The translations under genes were made by a program, and so were the position numbers. A stretch of DNA of 64,000 bases from Albula goreensis (lineage: Eukaryota > Chordata > Actinopteri > Albuliformes > Albulidae): the NCBI GenBank assembly GCA_022829145.1, contig CM040764.1:2069552-2133551 (forward strand). Direction: 5' to 3'. Positions 28,901 through 40,973 of this stretch are shown here, piece by piece (within the stretch, counting starts at the first letter, position 1; each line of letters opens with the position of its first letter). A model generated the notes under the pieces. The model did no database searches. It saw nothing but the letters and a program-made list of their open reading frames with translations, and had not been told where the DNA came from.

Positions 28901-29327
28901 CAGGGACACTGTGGGTGATGGGACACTACAGGGACTCCGTGGGTGATGGACACTACAGGGACTCCGTGGGTGATGAACACTACAGGGACACTGTGGGTGA
29001 TGGGACACTACAGGGACACTGTGGGTGATGGGACACTACAGGGACACTGTGGGTGATGGGACACTACAGGGACTCCGTGGGTGATGAACACTACAGGGAC
29101 TCCGTGGGTGATGAACACTACAGGGACACTGTGGGTGAGGGACACTACAGGGACACTGTGGGTGATGGACACTACAGGGACACTGTGGGTGATGGGACAC
29201 TACAGGGACACCGTGGGTGATGGGACACTACAGGGACACCATGGGTGTTGGACACTACAGGGACTACAGGGACACCGTGGGTGATGGGACACTACAGGGA
29301 CACTGTGGGTGATGAGACACTACTGGA
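25994..29327. repeat. 27-bp minisatellite, about 120 copies, just 5' of the plppr3 coding start
   Basis: The basic unit is gggtgatggacactacaggg plus acactgt (27 bp). Variants include a 28-bp form with an extra G (gatgggacac), gactctgt/gactccgt/gactcagt subtypes, and insertions of an extra 'aggctacaggg'. Left units are more diverged. Subtypes cluster: gactccgt/gactcagt forms are concentrated after about 27800, suggesting segmental amplification. All six frames are open by periodicity and no gene is present. On the minus strand each unit carries cacccacag, which resembles a 3' splice site. The array lies in the intron upstream of plppr3 coding exon 1. Confidence 0.97.
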
Positions 29328-29329
29328 AT

Positions 29330-32300
29330 ATGGTCAGGGTAACAGGAGGAATTTGAAATCACTGTGGTCTCTCTCGTCAGATGTCACTACTTTACAACAA
29401 ATACATTTTGGTGAATGATAATACTTTTATCTAGTCCAACAAGAATGTATGTCCTAAACTAGACATGTAAAAACATCTTGGGATAAATTTCATGTCATAC
29501 TGCCGAGCAACTTCTACAGACATTCACCATTTTATAATGCATCCTGTTTGTTTGAAGCATGAGAGGAGAAGAGCTCATATCCCCATGAACACAACCCTGT
29601 GACACACGAAAATGAGAGCTACAAGGCAAATTCTCACAACTGTTAACCAGTAGACAAGCTAACCTCCTACCCATCATAGATGAAGACTAACTTTTCAGAG
29701 AACATGTTGTATATACAGAACACCTCCCCTGGCAGTGAAATCCTTTCCACAAAACAGCCATTGATTCGACAGTGATAGCCTTAACATTCAATACCCCCTT
29801 ATTTAAACAGCTGATGGATAATTACTACACTTTCAAGAGGGAGGCAGTGAGTCCAAAGGCAATCGATAGCTGAGCGTGGACCTTAAAACGTAATGCATAC
29901 AACTCAATCATTTCAAATGAAAAGCATCATACGCAGACCGACAAAAGCAAAGAGAGCAGCCAATGACTTAGACAGGACTGGAGCTCACTGAATGGAGAGA
30001 AATATATCGCTCTCTCAGAGGAAAGCAAAAGGGGGTAATCGATCATGCAGTGCATTGTCATTGTTTTGTTGGGGGCAGGGTCGCGCAGTCATTTGAGGGG
30101 GCGGCTGACGGGCTTCCCCCCTTTTTTTTTAAGCGATATGCCTCTTTGTTGTGGCTACCCTGTTCTCTTTTTAGTGTCTAAAAACCCTTATGTATTTTTT
30201 AAAATTATATTTCCCCATTCAGAAGGACATTTCTGTGTGTGTAAGGGTAAAGAGACAGGAGCCTCAAGCTTCCCTTTAGCCCTACCTGTGCACCTACCTG
30301 GTTGGAGGACAGGAAATGATTATAAACATGCTTCAATAAGGAGGTGGATAGAATAAACCTGCCATTTATTTATAAGAAACAACTGGTGTACTGCTGCCAA
30401 GTTCCTAGAGTCCTTCCTGTCCCAGTAACTCCTATTTCAAGCAAAAGTATACAGAGGTACCCACCTTACACAATGGCACAAGAAAAATTGCTAAAGAACA
30501 CACATGCTTAGAGTCGATGGAAAACATTAATTAGCATTTTAAAAACCCAGTTACACACGTGATCTGCCTCAGATATCAATTAATAAATCAGGGAAATCTT
30601 ATCAACCCTAAAAATCTTTTCACTACCAAGGAAATTATTCTTGTGCAGCCTGTTAGGAGAATGAGGTAAGAGATTTAGGTGGTTAAATGCATTTTATACA
30701 GCGAGACTCCAGAGTCCTCCGTCTATGAACACCTCATCAATCATTCAGAACAGATACATTTTCAATACGATTTTCTCTGTTAAATTTAGAACTTATTTAG
30801 GAAATCACAAGAACGACACAACCTACTTTCAGACAAACAAACTCGTTAAAATATGAGACAGGTGCATACTCAGTTTTGTTGCATACTTGCACTGCATTAA
30901 GCAGGAGTATTGCTTACCTTCCTCTGATAAGAGCTTACTCAGATCAGTCTCACAACCACCCCTTGCACATCACATGAATATATTTTAAAAATTACATTTC
31001 TCTTGAGTAATTAATATAATGCATTTACTTATGAAAATTGTCTAAGAAGTAACGATTATTTTAAGGACGTTACACTCTCCTCTTCCTCTCTTGTCCGTAT
31101 AAGGATTTATTGATGCTGAGCAGACCTCTGAGATCAGCGCGAGCCTTGCATTGTTTGGGGAGGTGCTGCTTGCTTCAGCATGCGTGTGTTTTGACTGCTT
31201 TTGGGGGTCACGAATTCAAAACAATAAAATACATATCATTGCACCTAAGTTGCGTATATTATATTTAGCCGAAAAACAAAAACGGAAAACTTTGCATCAC
31301 GCACTATTTACCTCAGCAATAATAATAACAATAATAATACACCCTATTTGCGTCATAATAACTGAATTTTGAAAGACCTTAGTCAGCTCAAGGCGGTTCA
31401 CAGACATGCCTAATCAACCCTGTCCGGCTCACCATGGTTCCATATCTCTGGAGAATTATCGATAAAAGTGAAATAGATACGATTATAGCATCCGAGGTCC
31501 AAAGGAACCATGATCGACGGTAAATACATCAGTTTGCTCCTCAATCTCCTGTACACTGTTTTTGGGAGGGCGTCCAAACACTGGTTTATGAAAACAGTCC
31601 CACTTAAAAGTCATGGTTAAAAGCTTTAATGAAATCAAAACTTTCTTCAAAAATGTCAGACATACCATCACATGGTAATTGCATAAAACAAGTCACACTC
31701 ACCAGATTAGGCTCCAGTTGTTTTCAGGCAAATAATACAAATAGCCTATATTTATCACGCACAAAGTAGGCTATTCTTACCGTAATTACGCGAATTCTGT
31801 TCTGCAACGCAGCACAATGGCTTCGTCATTAAAGACCCGGTCTGACATGCTATAATTGCTATCGAAATTGCCGTCTGATCAGCCTACGGACTGGCTCATT
31901 TGAGTTCGCTCAGTGGCTGTAGAACCACTACACCTTATTATCGTTCAAGCGCACTCATGGCGAAAAAAAAATCTTGTAGCAATCGAAAATGACACGTTAC
32001 AGTAATATATCCCCACTGCCCAGCGTACAATAGGGAACTCATACGTGGGGGATGCGAAATGACAGACTGCACGCTATAATCGCATGTCGAAAGACAGAAA
32101 ACTAGCACCACCTAACCCACATCGCGCTTTGACTGAGAGGAGAGCTAACAGATACACATCATTTTGCTGGTCACTTCTGATGTCAGCATGATGAATACCG
32201 CATGCTATAAATCTCAAATATTTGGGCATGAAATCGGGAGCATTCTGTATGACTTCGCGTTGCAATACTGATGATAAAAAGGCCAGTCAGTGATAATCTG

Positions 32301-32703
32301 TTCTATGAAAATGATCCACATCTAAACTGTTATTTTCTCGTTAAGAATAATGGCACCATCTGTCAGTCAGAGCGGCCACATTAGAGATGGATTTTCCCCT
32401 CGTTATCTCCACCGTAGAGTGGGCTACACGGACCATGCTCCATTAACGTGCACGTGAGCCAAGTCACAGAAAGAAAAGGAGTTTGAGGCAAATGCGTTTA
32501 GGCGACGTGTGCACATATAGGTCAAAATACATATTTAATCATAAATTATTCCGAAAACCCACAGCCGCCCCATCACTCCCTGTTTACACTTCGCAGCCAC
32601 GCTGTGCGGCGCGTCATTCTCACACCGTTTTGACAGCGCACATCGATTTCACCAAATCTTAAGTCAATTGACAAGAGAGTAGGAAAAGCAGCAACGTCTC
32701 ACC
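29330..32703 (-). other. plppr3: presumed plppr3 5'-UTR intron
   Basis: No coding feature was recognised. If the donor at 32703/32702 is the non-coding exon 1 boundary, this stretch is intron. Short open frames at 30045-30356 and 31151-31372 show no domain. Confidence 0.3.
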
Positions 32704-33300
32704 TTTCTATCGCAGAGTGTGTGTGTGGGTGGATTTCGTATACTGAGCGAGGCTCCAGTGTGCGTTCTTGTCTCGGTTATGTGTGTGTGTGTGTGTATGT
32801 GTATGTGTGTGTGATGCTCCAATTTCTCCCACTGCAACTCAATCCATTTCACGCGCTTACCCCACGTCACTGACCGAGCATGCGAGGCTGTGCTCTTCAG
32901 AGCGAGGCTGCATCGCTTTAGTTTTCCCCTATTACACCTCGTTTTATTTCTATTTAGAACACATTCACGGGTGGATGGACTTCTGTCCCACTCCCATATC
33001 TAAAAAAAAACACTGAACACCTTCCCAACTCCACCACTTGGGGTTGAGGCTTTGGATAAATAAATAAATAAAAAAAAAAATTGGCGACCCAACCCCCCTC
33101 TCCCATCCCTGTTAGCATCCACCGTATTGGAGAGCACGCGTGGTGATAAACTGTTATCAGGCTAGTGTCGCTGTTAGGTCTCCTGAAAACAAAGACAGTG
33201 AGGCCCAAAACGCGGAGGGAGGGTCGTACTGCCCGTGAGCGTGTGTGCGGCCAGCGAGCTGGGTGTGGGGGGTCTGGTTCGTCACGCTGGTTTGGAATCA
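32704..33300 (-). promoter_or_regulatory. plppr3: candidate plppr3 non-coding first exon and promoter region
   Basis: On the minus strand, gatagaaag|gtgaga (GT at 32702-32701) is a near-consensus donor. Another lies at ggg|gtaagc near 32856. The surrounding 32.45-33.3 kb is relatively rich in CpG-containing sequence compared with flanks. A 5' non-coding exon is required by the acceptor at 25914. The choice of this site is inference only. Confidence 0.22.
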
Positions 33301-34379
33301 CTCTCTCCCTGACACACATTTCTCCCTGATACCCCCCGCCCTCCCATTCCCATGGGGCTGGGAGACTCTGCTTCTTGCACAGAAGAAACAAAAGCGACTG
33401 GGGTAGTGGGTGAGGGGTGAAGGATTTCTTAATCAAAAAAAAAAAAAAAAAACACAAAGTTGTCCACATCCATACACAACATACACAGATTTGATGAGAT
33501 TTTCCCCTCCGCTTAGTTCATATTATATTAGCAACCTCCATTACTCAGCCTATATGCTATTCCCCAAAGGCAAATCTCCAGTGATAGTATTTTTTTTTCA
33601 GGGTCCATTTGATTAGACATGCATTTTTTCTACAGCCAAAGATAAATAAAAATTGTATCATCCCCCCACCCCCTCCCCACACACACACACCTTTGTTTAT
33701 TTGCAGTACTCTCGTCTGAGATCACATGCCTCTGGAGACGGAGTGGACCAGGGGTGGGCAGGAGAACTGACTCATTCGCCGTCCGGCCGCCTCCTGTGAA
33801 AGCATCTGCACTTCACAGCACAGCCTCCGTTCTCGGGATCCACACTCCAAAAAAAGAGCACTATGTAGTTCCTGCAGGGAACAAATGCTTGTTACTGGGA
33901 TAGAACCCAGCAAGAACCGTCATCTATCCCTTTAATCACAGCTTCTGCAAGGCCATGATATGGAACAGCGCAGAACATGACTATACCTTTGTAGCCGTTA
34001 ACACGTTTGTTCCCCAGAGGACAGAAATGTGCCAAATAACTCTCCTCTTTTAAAACTGCACATCTGTGAGAAATATTACGCCTGAGCCATAACTTAGGCG
34101 AGACAAGTTATGACTAAAGAAAAACTGTCATCGTGTGAATCTCCAGGCCGGTCCCATTTGATTACAATTCCAGGTGTTTTTATTGACTTACCTGGGGGGA
34201 ATTTCGGCAGTGTTCAGGCGTCTTTCTCTCCTCGTTTTAACTCTTGTCTTTTCACAGTCTTCAGATCCCTTTTCCCTCAAGCGGATTTTTGGCAGCGCTC
34301 CCACAGTTATGAATTTTTCATCGGGACAGTGCTGTAAATGGCAGATGGCTTATGGTAAACAGCACAGAGTACACGCCAC

Positions 34380-34640
34380 CTCCAAAAATCATATCTGGTC
34401 CAGCAGTGCACCTCTAAACTACCCATCTCTGATCACCACTTACAGCCCTGAGCTCACCTCCTGTTTTTAACACAGCGCACCCCAAAACTCATTTCGTCTG
34501 ATCACGCAACACACCCCTGAACTTGCTTCTACTGATCTCACAGCGCGGCCCCAAACTCCTTTACTCTGATATGTTTAGACTCCCAAAACTCACATGCTCT
34601 GATCATACAGCGTACCCACAAACTGACATCTTCAATTTGT
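34380..34640. repeat. degenerate tandem repeat, about 50 bp
   Basis: Diverged copies of 'cagcgcaccccaaaactcat' followed by 'ttcgtctgatca' recur about four to five times (around 34440-34640). Confidence 0.5.
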
Positions 34641-35454
34641 ACAATACCGCTCCAAACTCATAAGCTCATGGTATCCATCCCCAGCTAGCTGCTTATTGTC
34701 ATACGGTATGAACCAGTTGTAATTTTTTGTTGGAGTTGGACCAAGGCATGCAAAATCCGAGGCTACCGTTCCCTTCCCTCTCTCTCACAGAGTCTCCGAA
34801 GTGGTTTTTGAGATTTACCGCACCGCAGGGATCCCAGACTCCCTGCAGTTTGAGTTCATTACATCACATTGTTGGGAGGATTCCATGCCAGGAGGCGAGA
34901 GGATACACAGAGCAGGCCTCAGTGAACCGCCCTCCATTCATGCACTAGTAGCGCATTAGCATCACAGCAGCAATAACAGAGAATACTGTTGGGAAACTGA
35001 AGAGAGTTTCAGTCTTGTTTGTTTGCCTTTTTCCCCCCCAACCAGAGAAACTGAAATGAAATTAACTGACGTTTGGAGGAATAGGATATCATAAAGAGAG
35101 AGTCTCACACCATCTCTCACATTCTGTCTCTGTCAGTCACTGTTGTTCACTCTCTCACTCGTTCTTTAATTATCTGTGCCTGCTCTTTCATTCTGTGTAG
35201 GTGTCGCTCTCATCTTCTCTTCCCCATTCTGTCTCTCTCTCTGTTTCTAGTGATGATGAATGAATAGAGACGTGATGGTGGGAGGGGAGGTGCTGCTTCG
35301 GGTTTCCCTGGAGACGAGTGTTGCCCTGGAGGGCAGAGCCCCTCCCACCCCCAGCTGGGCACAGCTGTGGAGGATCTAATGAACAATCAGCACCCAGCTG
35401 CTTGGGCCCGATCACCGCCCCCCTCCAGGCCTGCTTCACCCAGCCACGAGTTAA

Positions 35455-35900
35455 CTATACCACAGACCTGCGCTGTTAAACCGCACTGCAAACCAAACTT
35501 CACTAAGCTACACCTTACCCCAGTCCTGTTACTCTAAAAAAATGAAACCAAACCTCACTTAATCACACCCAACTGCACCATAAACTAATGCTGTTACCCC
35601 AAACAAACCACAAACTAAACCAAAACGGCACCACTTACCTGTACTGTTGACCCGAAAAAACCGCAAATCAAACCACACCTTGCACCAGCAATATTTACCA
35701 AACCACACCCAAAAGCACATTACAGTAGTATTGTTAACCTAAAAACCAAAACAGCACCCAAAATTAACCACACCATATATCAGTAGTTAACTTAAAGTCG
35801 CCAACCAAACCACACCATACCAAGCTGCGCTATGCACCAGTACTGATACCATAATAAACCAAACTTAGCCACACCACGTCTGCCCTGCTAATCATTCCAA
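35455..35900. repeat. G-poor, AC-rich degenerate tandem region
   Basis: Over about 440 bases the plus strand is dominated by A, C and T, with recurring 'aaccaaaccacacc' and 'caccagtactgttaccc' blocks in a loose 80-90-bp period. No open frame of interest. Confidence 0.6.
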
Positions 35901-36374
35901 ACATCAAACATTATCCGTGCTGCTTGAAATTTTAGGGCTGGTTCATAAACTACTGGATCTGCAGTACGTAATGAGACTGGCTATGCTAATTGCTTACTGT
36001 ACTGAAGTTACAACCCAGCTCAATATGTCTCCCTCTGTCAGCATGCTGACTCTGACAGGCCGGGACTCATGGGAAATGGTGAAAGTATTTATAGACGAGT
36101 CTGTCCCAGGGTGTCCCAAGGTTCCAGTGCCATGGTGTGTGTGTGCTCAGTGCATTTCAGTCACTTACACACACACTGTCCCTGGGGTCCCTTTCCACAT
36201 ACATTTTCAAAGCCATCATATTTCAAGCCTAATTAAACTTGAGGACATGTAAGTCTGTTCAGCTCAGCTTGGCTTGTCATTTCACCTAAAATTGAATCTA
36301 ATAACATTAACCATGATATAGATCCAACACCACTTTATCAATTATTCAGTCATGAATGATTTTTGTATGATTAT

Positions 36375-36830
36375 TACAGGTGGCACCAGGTGCGCTGAAG
36401 ACAGACCGGAGCAGACGGGAAGGCGAGTTGGGTGTGATCTCTTGAAGATAAGACAGGGCCATCCCCTTGACAGCCTGGAAGGCAAGATCCAACATTTTGA
36501 ATCTGATGCGTGCAGTGACAGGTAGCCAATGGAGGTTGGCGAGGAGGGGAGGGACGTGGGAGCGTCTGGGAAGGTTGAAGAGCAGATGAGCAGCAGCGCT
36601 CTGGATGAGCTGCAAGGGTCTGATGGAAGATGCTGGAAGGCCAGAAGGGAGTGGTCCAGTAGTCCAGGTGGGAGAGTACCATCGCTTGGGCTAGCAGCTG
36701 CGTGGAATAGGTGGTGAGAAAGGGGTGGATTCTCCTGATGTTACACAGGAAGAATCTGCACACTCAGCTCACTGCTGTGATGTTCTCAGATAGGGTCAGT
36801 TTGCTGTTGAACACCAGGTAAATCTATAGT
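36375..36830 (-). mobile_element. LINE (L2-like) reverse-transcriptase C-terminal fragment
   Basis: Minus-strand translation in two frames gives FNSKLTLSENITAVS, NIRRIHPFLTTYSTQLLAQA and MVLSHLDYW, then after a frame shift LIQSAAAHLLFNLPRRSHVP and LLANLHWLPVTARIRFKMLD plus AFQAVKGMALSYL. This is the thumb/C-terminal region of fish L2-type LINE ORF2 (consensus-like 'HLDYCN..IQNAAARL....LHWLPV..RI.FK'). It is broken by an in-frame stop and a frameshift, 5'-truncated and inactive. Confidence 0.75.
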
Positions 36831-36854
36831 TGATTATAGTTTTACATAGTAATG

Positions 36855-37440
36855 TCAGGGCTGTGACGGGGACAGAGTAAACCAACAAATGTTTGAAATC
36901 CAAAAGTCGAAGTCCAGAATCCAAAATCAGTGTCAGGTACAGACAGTGGTCAAACCAGGAAGAGATGGCAAAAGGACAGACTCGAGATCCAAGGAGAAAA
37001 ACAAAAAGGCAGGCAAAAAGTCAAAACCAGGCAGAACAAGGCAGTCAGGCGAAGACACAATTCGAAAGAGAGGTCAAGAAAGCAGCAGGGTTATACACAG
37101 TCAGGCTAACAGGCGTTGTGAAACCAGAAAAGAAAAAAAAAAAATCACCAAAAGAACTGGAAAGAAAGACAGAAACACAAGGAGTTTAAATGCAAAACTA
37201 ATGAGGGCTAAACAGGGAACAGGTGTCAGGGCAGGGAGGTGAAACAGGGCAGGTAATCAGATAATTGACAATGAAACAATGAACCAATCAAGAAGGAAAC
37301 TGAGGGTGGAGAAAACACATGAGGGAAACGTAAACACAAGCACATGGCACAGCAACGGTGGAAACACGGAACACAACAAAAAGGAAAAAAAAAAGCAAAA
37401 AAGCCAACTAAGATGCTGACAGGTAACCAAATTCAGGAAG
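36855..37440. repeat. purine-rich dispersed-type repeat
   Basis: A 590-bp, A/G-rich segment running from tgtcagggctgtgacgggga to gatgctgacagg. Phrases such as 'ggcaggcaaaaagtcaaaac' and 'aacaggtgtcagggcagg' have the look of a dispersed fish repeat. The 'tgtcag...ctgaca' ends may be short inverted termini. The open frames inside (Lys/Arg-rich) are not convincing. Confidence 0.35.
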
Positions 37441-37744
37441 CTTCAGGAAATCTATGCAACCAAGAAAACAAACATTACACTAATCCAGTCTTAAGGTAAT
37501 AAAAGCATGAGAAAATATATTTCTCAATTTGAAAACCATTTATGATGTGCAAAAATGCCATTTTTAAGTTGTCAATAGGATGAGCCTGGAAAGTCTGGTC
37601 ACAGTTAAATGAAGTGCTGTGATTTTTTACGAACTGATTTTTTTTTTAAGAACTGATGATAGTCCAGTTCTACTCAAGCATTTTCTTTGTCCAATTAAAG
37701 ATTAATTGTATAATTTATCTGGGGGTTTATTTTGTTTTGCCCTT

Positions 37745-37850
37745 AAAATTGCTGCTTTGGGGGTGCAACTGTGGGTTCTGCAACTGGGGGTTTGAGTCCC
37801 AGCTGTGCCATTACAAGCTATGGCTACAACTGGCTTCACTTCACCATAGA
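37745..37850 (+). mobile_element. SINE-like fragment
   Basis: Contains a B-box-like ggtttgagtcccagctgtgc (from about 37789) preceded by 'gggggtgcaactgtgggttc'. A partial tRNA-derived head is likely. Confidence 0.35.
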
Positions 37851-39194
37851 AGAAAAGAGGGTGAGTCTGTTAAAAACCCTCAGTCTCATTGCTCTCTAGC
37901 GCCATCTGGTGTCATCCTCTTGGAGACAGTCTCATCGCTCTCTAGCACCCTCTCCCTGCCATCTATGGGAGACAGTTTTTGGAGAGGAAAAGGGAATGCC
38001 AGTTCAAAAATACTATCATGGATTTATAATAAAAAAATATTTTATATGGCACCTTTCACAATCAGACGGTATTTCATAACGGAAATGTTAGCCAAGAAAG
38101 TCTGGTGGGCCGAACTTCTTCTATCATCCCTCTCCAAAACGCTTGATTCTGAGTGCATTAGACCTGGGCTCAATGAAGGCCTTCTCCCACACTTACCCAT
38201 GTAATCGGGTACACCTCAACCAACATCTAAGGGGAGTATCTACACATGTAGCCATTATTTTTATAAGTTTCCCTAGAATGAGTTGGGAATGTTGTGTCTG
38301 GGGTAAACTGACTTTGAGAGAAGCCATCCCTTACAGCACATGTGTGCCTCAACGTTATTCTTCTAGCATTTGAATCTTATCAAGCATTTTTTTTTTTTAC
38401 ATCCTTTTCTTCTTCAGATGAGTTGATATACGAAGCCCCCAGGGACCAGTTTGCTTCCTGACTTGATTAAAATCTGTCTTGACTCTTCACATGGCTGACC
38501 CAATTACGCAGCCCCCCGTACTCTCCCCCGCGCCCACAGACCGTCTCTTTACGACATGAGCGCGGCTGATCAGGTTCCCATTGATCTTCCTCTCCGCCAC
38601 GCTGCTCCTTTAGCTGCTCCGCCGTTTTGATTTCAACACCCCCTGCAATCAAACCCAGCATATTTAATATTACATATACACAACCACAGAAAACAAATAT
38701 CATTGTCAGCCAATTTCATACTGTTGAGATTTCAGATCAGGTTTTTTTTTTTTTTTTTTTTTTACATTTCAGTGAAAAAGTTCTCAAATGGTCCATGTCA
38801 GAAGGACTGGCATTTGTCTTCTGGAGACCAGGATGCTTATATAACTTTATGACAATTTACATGTTAAAAAATCAGTATGACTTCCATTTTGTGAACTCAA
38901 GGTGAATATCAATCTTAAAATGGGTATGACATGTCAGTCCTCTGGCAATGTTCTTTACATCAAAATGAAATTTGGTATTTTCTCATTTATACATTTGGAA
39001 AAAAGGTAAGTATGCATTTTTATCCTTTAGCATCATGGAAACAGTGAATATACTGGTAAAGTGACAGGAGAAGGTATTCAGGGAAAACTGAGAGAAAAGC
39101 CCATATCACATGACCCAGGGCCTCACTGACCACATGACTGCCAAGACTCTCAAGGGCAGACCAATCAGAAGGCAGGATGACAATATCCTCAAGG

Positions 39195-39260
39195 TGCCAC
39201 TGAGGTGTGTTCCTGTGACCCATGTGATCTTTGGGTCCAATCAGATCCATGACTCACCAC
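39195..39260. repeat. dispersed repeat, copy 1
   Basis: actgaggtgtgttcctgtga and the following cccatgtgatctttgggtcc closely match a segment near 43890-43945 (about 40 of 47 bases by eye), so this is a repeat present twice in the window in the same orientation. Confidence 0.6.
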
Positions 39261-40302
39261 AAGGTAAACACTGATGAGAATCACAGCTGGCTGCGAAGAC
39301 TCGGGAACCCCTCCACATTGACTCGGCAGGGCACAGCGGGTAAAAATACAATCACAACGGCATTCTCAACATACATAACCCATTTAACTCAGAAAAACGT
39401 CTCATTTTCACTGCCAATACTGTAAGCCGGTGTGCTGTAATTGGTTGTTCCTGAAAGCCGGTGCTGTGTAAATGGTTGTTATTCAGAGCTGGTACACTGG
39501 TTATTACTGACAACCAGCGAGCTATAATTGGCCGAAATAGATTTGAGGTCAAGGAGCTCCGTTGCTGAGTGGGGAATTGCTTTAGTACACTTCAGCATGC
39601 TGAGCTCAAACAAGGTCGCTCCAATAGGTGTCAACTGTTATGAAAGTGAAATATGTAAAACGTATTCCTTTGAAGTCACCTTGAATTTGGGCATCGGGAA
39701 GGAGAATGAGTAATGCGGAATGATGAGGATCGTATAATGAGGTTATGTTAAAATCTGAAACAGGGTCCGGCAGAGGGGCGTGGGTGTGACTCTAACACTC
39801 GGTCACAGGACTCATAGGACCACAGACAGGCCACCTGGATGCCAGAACATCCCTGTTTCAAAACAGACACGGCGGTTCCCTTCTGACAGCCTATCGCACA
39901 GAGGACATTATGGAGCGACTGGCTCCATATGCTGACCATCAGCCAAGATATAAAATTTGACATTAAGTTCATTCAGACCCTAGTGTTTGTAGGCCTGTTT
40001 TTGCTATGACGGTTACGTTGCATTTCATGACTCGGATATATATACATCACTCTGATGTCACACTGATGTGTATTTGATATAGATAGATAGCGCCCTGCAT
40101 ATTCAAGAAAAATGGAGGTTGCCAGAAAATGGAGAAGCCCATCTGTGGTGCTGAGAGCCCTGTGACATTTATTGTTATTTATTTTGGAAGATATTTGAAA
40201 CGTTGTACAGTCAAAGAAGAAAGGGATTGATTTGGTGGAGATTTGGGGGTTTATTTTTTGGCAGATGCTATTAGCACCAGGTGTCAGTAGCCAACAATAC
40301 AA

Positions 40303-40973
40303 TTTGCACCCGAGGTGGAATAGCCAATGTGGCTATTTACACCCGAGCACACATTAGATACTGGAAGCATATATACTACAGTATGTATATTTTAGAAACA
40401 GCATCAGAGTCCCAATCTGCTGCACCCCATAAGGGGTGTTTCCATGACATCGGACCAAGTCTGACAGTCACTGCCACCGAGTAGTGGACATCAGGGCCGC
40501 CACATGGACTCACATTAACTCCGATCCTAAGTCGTAGCGTGCTGTGCCTCTGAACCAGGATGGAGGTTAATGCAAGATCACTGTGTGCCTTTGGCTAGCT
40601 AACTATTGCTAAATGAAGAAGCAAGTTCAACTTGGCCAACTTAACTAGCTGTATTAGCTAACCACAGAACAAGTCTGCGCATTGGACTATTTTAATTTGA
40701 ATTATACCAATAACAATATATCTATTTATTTATTTTTCTAAAAGGAGAGTCCCATGCCACCCTCCTTATGTATTTTTTCTTTATTGAGAAAGTAGGAGGG
40801 CTTCCCAGGGATCAATATGTGGGTGAGACAGCTGCTCAGCAAACTGAGCTACTGCGCAACCATGCATTCACCACAGTGTTTACGTTTTTTGTGGAGCCCG
40901 GGGGCGGGGGGTGAGGAGGCCAGGTGTAAATAGCCAAATAGCTCCCTTGTGACTATTCTCACCCGGGTGCAAA
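40303..40973. mobile_element. unclassified DNA transposon/MITE with about 50-bp inverted termini
   Basis: The left end (tttgcacccgaggtggaata, then gccaatgtggctatttacac) matches the reverse complement of the right end (40919-40973; reverse complement begins tttgcacccgggtgagaata and includes ggctatttacacc). The left end also contains a perfect 8-bp hairpin aatagcca-atg-tggctatt at 40319-40337. No transposase frame lies inside. Target duplication is not resolved, so the superfamily is not assigned. Confidence 0.65.

Noticed and set aside
25994-29327. CRISPR-like appearance of a regularly spaced repeat array
   Set aside because: Units are contiguous with no unique spacers, no cas genes exist, and the context is vertebrate. 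It is a minisatellite. The same applies to the 43-bp array at 49475-49955.
36889-37242. 117-codon Lys/Arg-rich frame
   Set aside because: Lies in a purine-rich dispersed-type repeat. Composition explains the openness.
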